Positions 1 to 4,747 of a stretch of 5,470 nucleotides of DNA are shown here, piece by piece. The DNA lies in NCBI GenBank assembly GCA_963935005.1, contig CAWWAX010000100.1, positions 1-5,470 of the forward strand, in the 5' to 3' direction. The notes beneath the pieces are model-generated. The model was not told the DNA's origin, ran no database searches, and saw only the letters and a list, made by a program, of their open reading frames with translations. Origin of the DNA: GCA-2718595 sp963935005 (GTDB taxonomy: Bacteria > Gemmatimonadota > Gemmatimonadetes > Longimicrobiales > Gaopeijiaceae). The position numbers were made by a program, and so were the translations under genes. Positions within the stretch are counted from its first letter, which is position 1, and every line of letters starts with the position of its first letter.

Positions 1-2
1 TG

Positions 3-932
3 TATGCCCAAAGATTTGGTCAGGACACACCGATCCCTTCCATGCAGCTATGTATCGAAAATGTAGATCAGGCCGGCGGTTGTGCTTACGGGTATGCATG
101 TGTATACACTGACACTATTAGTTGGGCTTCTCCTACTGAACCTTTGCCCATGATCCGTGACCCCAGGGTCGCTTTTGATCAGCTGTTCGGAGCGGGCGGG
201 AGTGCGGAACAACGGGCCGCTAGACGTCGAAGTAGTGCCAGTATTCTAGATTGGATTGTTGGCGATATTGGTCGATTGAAAACGGGATTACGACCTAGTG
301 ATCGTCTCAGGATAGACAGGTATCTCGAAAATATCCGTGAAATTGAGCGGCGAATCCAAGGAATCGAAGCCAGAAACAGCAGCGGAGAAACTAGAGAACT
401 TCCTGAAGCGCCAGCGGGTGTTCCTGATTCGTTCGATGAGCATGTAAAATTGATGATGGATTTGCAGGTTTTAGCTTTCCAAGCAGATATGACTCGAGTC
501 TTCTCTTTTAAGATGGGAAGAGACGCATCTAGCAGGGTATATCCTGAGAGTGGATCGGACAGGCCATTTCATCCCGCTTCTCACCATGGTGGCAGTCCTG
601 AATCAGTGCTGGAGTTTGCTAAGATCAATAATTATCACGTGGGGATGCTCCCTTATCTGCTGGATAAATTGAAAGAAATCGATGAGGACGGAGAAACTCT
701 GTTGGATAAAACCATGGTCATTTATGGTTCCCCAATGGGAGATTCGAACCTACATAACCACAAGCGTTGTCCGCTGTTTGTAGTAGGCGGAGCCAATGGA
801 GCTCTTCCAGGAAACTCCCATGTTATCGCACCTAATGGAACACCGATGGCAGACGCGATGCTAAGCTTAGGTCAGAAACTGGGCATGAACGATTTGGAGA
901 GCTTCGGTAACAGTAATGGTGAACTTTTGTGA
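3..932 (+). CDS. DUF1552 domain protein, C-terminal part (5' end outside window)
   Basis: The reading frame is open to the left edge (first whole codon at base 3, reading YAQRFGQDTPIPSMQL before the first Met at 42), so the gene starts upstream and that Met is internal. About 309 residues are visible. DUF1552 hallmarks are a GGCAYGYAC cysteine pair followed by TISW and PLPM; an RRSSASILDWI / RLDRYLENIREIERRI-like helical stretch; the histidine cluster HPASHH (bases 570-587); and YGSPMGDSNLHNHK (723-764), where related proteins carry a Y-G-S-x-M-x-D segment. DUF1552 proteins are usually exported, often by Tat, and encoded beside DUF1592/DUF1587 cytochrome-like proteins in Planctomycetes, Acidobacteria and relatives. 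Their biochemical role is not established; a resemblance to the DUF1501/alkaline-phosphatase-like fold is only an inference. The stop overlaps the next start by 4 bases (GTGA), which implies co-translation with the ankyrin gene. The export signal would lie in the missing N-terminus. Confidence 0.87.
   Translation, partial: YAQRFGQDTPIPSMQLCIENVDQAGGCAYGYACVYTDTISWASPTEPLPMIRDPRVAFDQLFGAGGSAEQRAARRRSSASILDWIVGDIGRLKTGLRPSDRLRIDRYLENIREIERRIQGIEARNSSGETRELPEAPAGVPDSFDEHVKLMMDLQVLAFQADMTRVFSFKMGRDASSRVYPESGSDRPFHPASHHGGSPESVLEFAKINNYHVGMLPYLLDKLKEIDEDGETLLDKTMVIYGSPMGDSNLHNHKRCPLFVVGGANGALPGNSHVIAPNGTPMADAMLSLGQKLGMNDLESFGNSNGELL
918..922 (+). promoter_or_regulatory. Ribosome binding site for the ankyrin gene
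   Basis: GGTGA lies 6 bases before the GTG at 929, inside the end of the DUF1552 gene. It supports the GTG start, which opens directly into a well-formed signal peptide. The match to the Shine-Dalgarno consensus is only moderate, so translation may rely partly on coupling through the GTGA overlap. Confidence 0.45.
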
Positions 933-2692
933 AAATTATCAATCAGGGCTTGAGGGTAGAAGTCTTGGGATCACTCGTTCTGGCACTCTTGGTATTGCCT
1001 CTGGCAACTGCGGAATCTCCGATTGCAGATGCAGCAATGCATGGAGATTTTGATTCTGTGCGGATTCTTATCCAGGAGGGAGAGGAAGTGAATGCTGCCC
1101 AAGGGGATGGAATGACTGCTTTGCACTGGGCTGCGGAGAACGGCGATATTGAAATGTTGGAGATGCTGATTTCAGCAGGTGCTAATTCTGAAGCAGTGAC
1201 GCGTTTGGGCAGGTATACGCCACTTCACTTGGCTAGTAAAATAGGGAAGGATGCTTCTGTGGTTTCGCTACTTAGACTGGGTAGCGCAGTCAATCCTAGA
1301 ACAACGACTGGGGCCGTGACCCCATTACATTTTGCTGCTTCTTCAGGAAGTCAGGTGGCGGTCAAAGCGCTGTTGGATTATGGGGCCGATGTCGATGCTA
1401 AAGAACAACAGTGGGGTCAGACACCTTTGATGTTTGCAGCCGCTTTCAATCGAACGGAGACCATCGAGCTCTTGGTAGCTCATGGAGCAGATATCGCTAG
1501 GGCAGCGAAGGTAGTCGATATTGCAAAAAGACAGCAGGAAGACAGAGCTGACCAGGTCAAGTGGAATAGTTTACGTAGGACTCTAGTCGGATCTTCAACA
1601 GGAAGTTCTGAACCCAGGCAGTCAAACAGCAGTGCATCTACGGCATCAAATACGGTTCCCCAACCAGTCCAAGAGGTACAGCTAAGGGCAGTCGATGAGA
1701 TAGATCCACTTTCGTATGCGGATCTGGTTGGTACTCACGGCGGACTTACTCCCCTTCTTCTTGCTGTCAGGGAGGGACATTTTGAAGCCATTCGTACTTT
1801 GTTGGACAATGGGGCCGACATTAACCAAACCAGTGCAGGTGACCAAACGAGTTCCATATTGTTGGCGGCGGTTAATGGTCATTTTGACTTGGTGGAACAG
1901 CTTCTGGAATGGGGCGCGGATCCCAACATAGCTAGTGATGCAGGGGGCACTCCTCTTTACGCTGTCTTGAACATGGAATGGGCTCCAAAGGCCAGGCATC
2001 CTCAGCCAGTCGATTATATGCAACAACAAATTGGTTATTTGGAATTAATGGAGGTCCTTCTGGAATTTGGAGTGGACCCAAACGTCAGGTTGAAGAAGAA
2101 TCTTTGGTACACTACCTATGCTCGAGATCTACTTGGTGTCGACCGCAGTGGTGCAACTCCTTTCTGGAGAGCGGCTCACGCTACCGATGTTGCTGCAATG
2201 GAATTATTAGTGCGATATGGAGCCGACCCAACGATTGCGACAAGGAAAACTCCCGATCGTCGTAGGAGGAGGGGTGAGCAGGAAGATTTTTCAGGACTTT
2301 CACCCGTTCCAGTTGGTGGTAGAGCTGTCGCACCGATAGTAGCCGCCGCCGGCGTGGGCTATGGCCAGGGCTTCGCAGGGAATTCTCATAGACATGTACC
2401 AGATGGTTGGATTCCAGCTGTACAGTATTTAGTTGAAGAGCACGGCGCGGATGTCAACGATAGAGACCACAATGGGTACTCTCCAGTTCATCACGCAGCT
2501 GCTAGGGGTGATAACGAATTGATTCTATATCTGGTCAGCTTAGGTGCAGATGTGACCTTGGTAAGTAGGACTGGACAGACAACTGTGGATCTGGCAAATG
2601 GGCCAGTCCAGAGAATACAACCCTTTCCAGAAACGATCGCCCTCCTGGAAAGCTTGGGAGCCATCAATAATCACAACTGCGTTACCTGTTAG
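929..2692 (+). CDS. Secreted ankyrin-repeat protein with C-terminal CxxC
   Basis: This 587-aa protein begins at GTG. Residues 12-28 form a hydrophobic signal peptide with a probable signal peptidase I site ATA|ES after residue 28, so it acts outside the cytoplasm. Ankyrin repeats fall near residues 30-59, 61-92, 94-126, 128-159, 162-193, 271-301, 305-336, 339-385 (with an insert), 407-438, 464-511 (with an insert) and 515-546. Typical cores are TALHWAAENGD, TPLHFAASSG and SPVHHAAARGD, followed by GAD(V/P)N turns. Residues 194-262 are a linker rich in Ser, Thr and Gln; residues 430-440 carry a basic run (RRRRR). The chain ends NNHNCVTC. Ankyrin repeats bind other proteins; the translational overlap with the DUF1552 gene suggests that protein or its neighbours as partners (inference). 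I recognise this as the long ankyrin type found beside DUF1592/DUF1552 genes, but no function is known to me. Confidence 0.92.
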   Translation: MKIINQGLRVEVLGSLVLALLVLPLATAESPIADAAMHGDFDSVRILIQEGEEVNAAQGDGMTALHWAAENGDIEMLEMLISAGANSEAVTRLGRYTPLHLASKIGKDASVVSLLRLGSAVNPRTTTGAVTPLHFAASSGSQVAVKALLDYGADVDAKEQQWGQTPLMFAAAFNRTETIELLVAHGADIARAAKVVDIAKRQQEDRADQVKWNSLRRTLVGSSTGSSEPRQSNSSASTASNTVPQPVQEVQLRAVDEIDPLSYADLVGTHGGLTPLLLAVREGHFEAIRTLLDNGADINQTSAGDQTSSILLAAVNGHFDLVEQLLEWGADPNIASDAGGTPLYAVLNMEWAPKARHPQPVDYMQQQIGYLELMEVLLEFGVDPNVRLKKNLWYTTYARDLLGVDRSGATPFWRAAHATDVAAMELLVRYGADPTIATRKTPDRRRRRGEQEDFSGLSPVPVGGRAVAPIVAAAGVGYGQGFAGNSHRHVPDGWIPAVQYLVEEHGADVNDRDHNGYSPVHHAAARGDNELILYLVSLGADVTLVSRTGQTTVDLANGPVQRIQPFPETIALLESLGAINNHNCVTC

Positions 2693-2707
2693 ACGAGATC
2701 AATGTCC

Positions 2708-2733
2708 GTACTTTCGTGATGTACTTGGGTACT
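2708..2733 (+). repeat. Three GTACT direct repeats in the promoter spacer
   Basis: GTACT occurs at 2708, 2721 and 2729, the first two extended to GTACTT. They lie just upstream of, and run into, the TG of the extended -10 element. The position would suit an operator or an activator site replacing a weak -35. GTAC is self-complementary, so the last two copies can also form a small palindrome (GTAC-TTGG-GTAC). Such short repeats could arise by chance. Confidence 0.3.
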
Positions 2734-2741
2734 GCTATAAT
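2733..2741 (+). promoter_or_regulatory. Extended -10 promoter for the lipoprotein gene
   Basis: TGCTATAAT contains a perfect TATAAT hexamer (2736-2741) with a TG one base upstream, which is the extended -10 pattern used by the housekeeping sigma factor. No good -35 is present: the hexamer at 17-base spacing (2713-2718) is TTCGTG. Extended -10 promoters tolerate this. Transcription would begin near 2748, about 25 bases before the lipoprotein ATG. It lies in the gap after the ankyrin stop, so the lipoprotein probably has its own promoter. Confidence 0.6.
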
Positions 2742-2761
2742 CTAGCCCGCGTCACTTTTCT

Positions 2762-2768
2762 GGAGAGG
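2762..2768 (+). promoter_or_regulatory. Ribosome binding site of the lipoprotein gene
   Basis: GGAGAGG precedes the ATG at 2773. The GGAG core sits 7 bases from the start and the GAGG core 4 bases, so this strong site fixes the start codon that gives a complete lipoprotein signal. Confidence 0.75.
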
Positions 2769-2772
2769 AACT

Positions 2773-3180
2773 ATGTATAAGCTCAGGCTATTTGTTTCAT
2801 TTGTGTTTTTAATTATTTCAATTGGCTGTGCGAGTGGGGGTACTGGTAGTAGCTCTGGCATACGTTACGATCCCGATGTGATCACCAGGATGGAACTGGA
2901 CGAGATCGCTGTGGCAAATCAGACTGTTTATGAAGCGATTGGACGACTGCGGGTGACGTGGCTTAGACCGAGGACTCCAGCTAGCATTCAGTTTAATTCA
3001 GATCGACTGCCCAAGGCTATGATTGACAATCAACAGTTTGAGTTGGACTTTTTGCACCAACTTCGTATCCAAGACGTTCAGGAACTGAGGTTTGTTGACG
3101 CAAGAGAGGCAACGTTTCGATGGGGGACTGGATTTGCCAATGGAGTTATCGAGGTAATCAGCAGAAGAGCTGGTAGCTGA
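2773..3180 (+). CDS. Small outer-membrane-type lipoprotein with plug-like domain
   Basis: This 135-aa protein starts with a type II signal: a short basic head (MYKLR), a hydrophobic core at residues 6-18, and a lipobox-like ISIGC with the lipidated cysteine at residue 19. Position +2 is Ala rather than Asp, which favours outer-membrane sorting under the E. coli rule. A Gly/Ser-rich tether (20-29) follows. Residues 39-61 look helical. Residues 84-131 have the layout of the TonB-dependent receptor plug end: a short 'D-N-Q' turn, LRIQDVQELRFVDAREA, then RWGTGFANGVIEV, which echoes the usual 'V-x-x-I-E-V...A...Y-G...G-V-I-x-I' pattern. It has no beta-barrel, so it cannot be a receptor. I recall similar stand-alone lipoproteins in Gemmatimonadota; their role is unknown. 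It has its own promoter and strong ribosome site, and is separated from the following operon by 110 bases. Confidence 0.85.
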   Translation: MYKLRLFVSFVFLIISIGCASGGTGSSSGIRYDPDVITRMELDEIAVANQTVYEAIGRLRVTWLRPRTPASIQFNSDRLPKAMIDNQQFELDFLHQLRIQDVQELRFVDAREATFRWGTGFANGVIEVISRRAGS

Positions 3181-3210
3181 GGCCGAACAAAATTATTAGC
3201 AACTATATAA

Positions 3211-3235
3211 AGAAGGGTTAAGAAGGTTAAGGTTA
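3211..3235 (+). repeat. Short GGTTA tandem repeat upstream of the suy operon
   Basis: AGAAGGGTTA, AGAAGGTTA and AGGTTA follow one another without gaps, giving three GGTTA cores at 3216, 3225 and 3231. The array lies in the 110-base gap before suyA, just after an AT-rich stretch (3186-3211) containing TATATAAA. It could be a regulator site or simple slippage. I find no -35/-10 pair around it that I would defend. Confidence 0.4.
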
Positions 3236-3238
3236 TGC

Positions 3239-3261
3239 TGAGGTGAGTAGTTTGAACCTCA
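3239..3261 (+). promoter_or_regulatory. Inverted repeat upstream of suyA, possible operator
   Basis: TGAGGT (3239-3244) is exactly complementary to ACCTCA (3256-3261), with an 11-base spacer. It starts 52 bases before the suyA ATG. The half-site spacing (17 bases centre to centre) is not a whole number of helical turns, so it could equally be a weak RNA hairpin. It has no following T run, so it is not an intrinsic terminator. An operator for a suy regulator is an inference only. Confidence 0.3.
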
Positions 3262-3280
3262 CTGGAATTTTCCTAGAACT

Positions 3281-3284
3281 GGAG
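3281..3284 (+). promoter_or_regulatory. Ribosome binding site of suyA
   Basis: GGAG stands 6 bases before the ATG at 3291, supporting that start and a 92-aa product of the usual length for the small subunit. Confidence 0.65.
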
Positions 3285-3290
3285 TTTTGA

Positions 3291-3569
3291 ATGGTGCATT
3301 TTTTGGTTCATAATGAGAAAGATGATGTTGGTGTGGCAGTTATAGATATGGAACAGGGTGACTCTGCTCAAGGGATGACCTTGGACACCCAGGAGACTAG
3401 AGGAGTTGAGGTTCTTATGGATATTCCGCTGGGTCATAAAGTTGCTTTGAGAGACTTTGAAATTGGTAATTTTGTTACTAAGTACGGACAGGATATTGGG
3501 AAGGTGGTCGCTACTATAAAGATGGGAGAGCATGTCCACACCCATAACCTCAAAACCAAGAGGTGGTAG
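3291..3569 (+). CDS. suyA: (2R)-sulfolactate sulfo-lyase, small (alpha) subunit; UxaA-type SAF domain
   Basis: This 92-aa protein consists of a single SAF domain as found at the N-terminus of UxaA/GarD dehydratases. Visible family signatures are DDVGVAV near residues 11-17, DIPLGHKVALRD (44-55), KYGQDIG (64-70), the HVHTHN motif (81-86) and the C-terminal LKTKRW. In two-gene members of the family this chain is the small subunit. With SuyB it would cleave (2R)-3-sulfolactate to pyruvate and bisulfite in the cytoplasm. The assignment to SuyA rather than a split altronate dehydratase rests on its size, on the close fit of the next gene to SuyB, and on the Ldh2 dehydrogenase that follows. Family membership is near certain; substrate is less so. 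The stop is 2 bases before the preferred suyB start, so the subunits are probably made together. Confidence 0.8.
   Translation: MVHFLVHNEKDDVGVAVIDMEQGDSAQGMTLDTQETRGVEVLMDIPLGHKVALRDFEIGNFVTKYGQDIGKVVATIKMGEHVHTHNLKTKRW
3561..3566 (+). promoter_or_regulatory. Ribosome binding site that selects the suyB ATG
   Basis: AGGTGG, within AAGAGGTGG at 3558-3566, lies 5 bases before the ATG at 3572. An in-frame GTG at 3563 sits inside this site and has no good site of its own upstream. The ATG is therefore the better start, and the site overlaps the final codons of suyA. Confidence 0.65.
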
Positions 3570-3571
3570 AC

Positions 3572-4735
3572 ATGGAGAAGCCAACATTTTGGGGTTATAG
3601 GAGGGAGAACGGTCGGGTTGGAGTTCGTAACCACGTGGTCATTCTTCCCGTAGATGACATTTCTAACGCTGCATGTGAAGCAGTGGCGAACAATATCAAG
3701 GGGACGATTGCCCTTCCTCATGCATATGGCAGGCTCCAGTTCGGAGCTGATTTAGAACTCTTTTTTAGAACGATGATAGGAACTGGTTCTAATGCTAATG
3801 TAGCAGCAGTTATCGTAATTGGCATAGAACCCGAGTGGACTGATCAGATTGTTCAGGGGATAGCAGAGACGGGTAAGCCAGTGACGGGCTTTTCTATTGA
3901 ACGGCATGGAGACCTACAGACCATAGCAGATGCCTCTAGGCTAGCTAAGGAGTACCTCCAAAATGCATCTGAGATTCAGAGAGAGGAATGCCCGATTAGT
4001 GATCTGTACGTTTCAACTAAGTGTGGAGAATCCGATACTACAACAGGATTGGGATCTTGTCCGACAGTTGGAAATGTATACGACAGAATAATCCCTATGG
4101 GTGCAACTGGTTCTTTCGGAGAGACGTCGGAGCTGACTGGTGGTGAGCATGTAGTAGAGGATCTTGCAGCGACTCCAGAAGTTGCAGCTGCATTCAAAGA
4201 GATATATGACGACTACAATGACTTTATCCTCAGAGAAAAAACCAACGATCTATCTGATTCACAGCCGACAAAGGGCAATATCAGAGGGGGACTGACTACT
4301 ATCGAAGAGAAGGCTTTCGGAAACATTGAAAAATTAGGAAAAAGCACCAAATTTGTTGGAGTGTTGGGGCCTGCAGAGGCTCCCGATGGCCCTGGGCTGT
4401 GGTTCATGGACACTTCTTCGGCTGCTGCGGAAGCAGTGACTCTGTGGGCAGCTTCTGGGGCTGTGGTCCATCTTTTTCCTACAGGGCAAGGGAACATAGT
4501 GGGCCATCCAGTGGTGCCTGTGATCAAGCTATCTGCAAATCCTTTGACGTGCTCTACAATGAGCGAGCATATTGATCTGGACGTTTCTGGACTTCTCAGA
4601 GGTGAGATGGGTTATCCAGATGCGGGAAAACAACTGCTTGATTTGACCTTGAAAACTTGTAACGGTCGGCTGACTGCTGCTGAGGCTTTGGGTCACAGAG
4701 AATTCGTCTTGACCAAACTCTATCGGAGTGCCTAA
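3572..4735 (+). CDS. suyB: (2R)-sulfolactate sulfo-lyase, large (beta) subunit; UxaA/GarD family
   Basis: This 387-aa protein starts at ATG 3572; an in-frame GTG at 3563 would add three residues but lacks a ribosome site. The two conserved domains of altronate/galactarate dehydratases are present. The N-terminal one has FWGYRRENGRVGVRNHV, DDISNAACEAVANNI, LPHAYGRLQFGADLE and IGTGSNANVAAV. The C-terminal one has STKCGESDTTTG, GETSELTGGEH, QPTKGNIRGGLTTIEEKA, GLWFMDTSSAAAE, FPTGQGN, KLSANP and SEHIDLDVSGLL, ending TAAEALGHREFVLTKLY. The overall length (~390) and these blocks match what I remember of SuyB. Family knowledge: SuyAB desulfonates (2R)-3-sulfolactate to pyruvate and bisulfite in the cytoplasm, and UxaA relatives bind a divalent metal. 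The alternative is a sugar-acid dehydratase, since many SuyB proteins are labelled altronate dehydratase. No frameshift or missing block is seen. Confidence 0.8.
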   Translation: MEKPTFWGYRRENGRVGVRNHVVILPVDDISNAACEAVANNIKGTIALPHAYGRLQFGADLELFFRTMIGTGSNANVAAVIVIGIEPEWTDQIVQGIAETGKPVTGFSIERHGDLQTIADASRLAKEYLQNASEIQREECPISDLYVSTKCGESDTTTGLGSCPTVGNVYDRIIPMGATGSFGETSELTGGEHVVEDLAATPEVAAAFKEIYDDYNDFILREKTNDLSDSQPTKGNIRGGLTTIEEKAFGNIEKLGKSTKFVGVLGPAEAPDGPGLWFMDTSSAAAEAVTLWAASGAVVHLFPTGQGNIVGHPVVPVIKLSANPLTCSTMSEHIDLDVSGLLRGEMGYPDAGKQLLDLTLKTCNGRLTAAEALGHREFVLTKLYRSA

Positions 4736-4747
4736 GTAGAGCACTAA

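Noticed and set aside
42..44. ATG at 42 as the true start of the DUF1552 gene
   Set aside because: The frame is open and reads family-like sequence back to the window edge, and the family's N-terminal part and export signal would be missing.
1682..2029. Antisense open frame inside the ankyrin gene
   Set aside because: It lies opposite clear ankyrin repeats, has no recognisable motif, and is best explained as a shadow of the coding strand.
2685..2692. Ankyrin C-terminus as a c-type cytochrome heme motif
   Set aside because: CVTC lacks the following His because the stop codon comes next, so it is not a CxxCH heme site.
3165..3200. Intrinsic terminator after the lipoprotein gene
   Set aside because: Only a 4-base AGCT/AGCT stem is present and no T run follows, so it would not be a working terminator.
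3252..3279. TTGAAC / TAGAAC as a promoter directly before suyA
   Set aside because: Each hexamer matches only 4 of 6 consensus bases, and the transcript would start within or after the suyA ribosome site.
3563..3571. GTG at 3563 as the suyB start, overlapping suyA by 7 bases
   Set aside because: The GTG lies inside the AGGTGG ribosome site and has no good site upstream, whereas ATG 3572 has that site at ideal spacing and loses only three residues.
3434..3721. Antisense open frame across the suyA-suyB junction
   Set aside because: Both sense genes here show strong family motifs; the antisense product shows none.
4213..4527. Antisense open frame inside suyB
   Set aside because: It is opposite the most conserved blocks of the large subunit and looks like a shadow.
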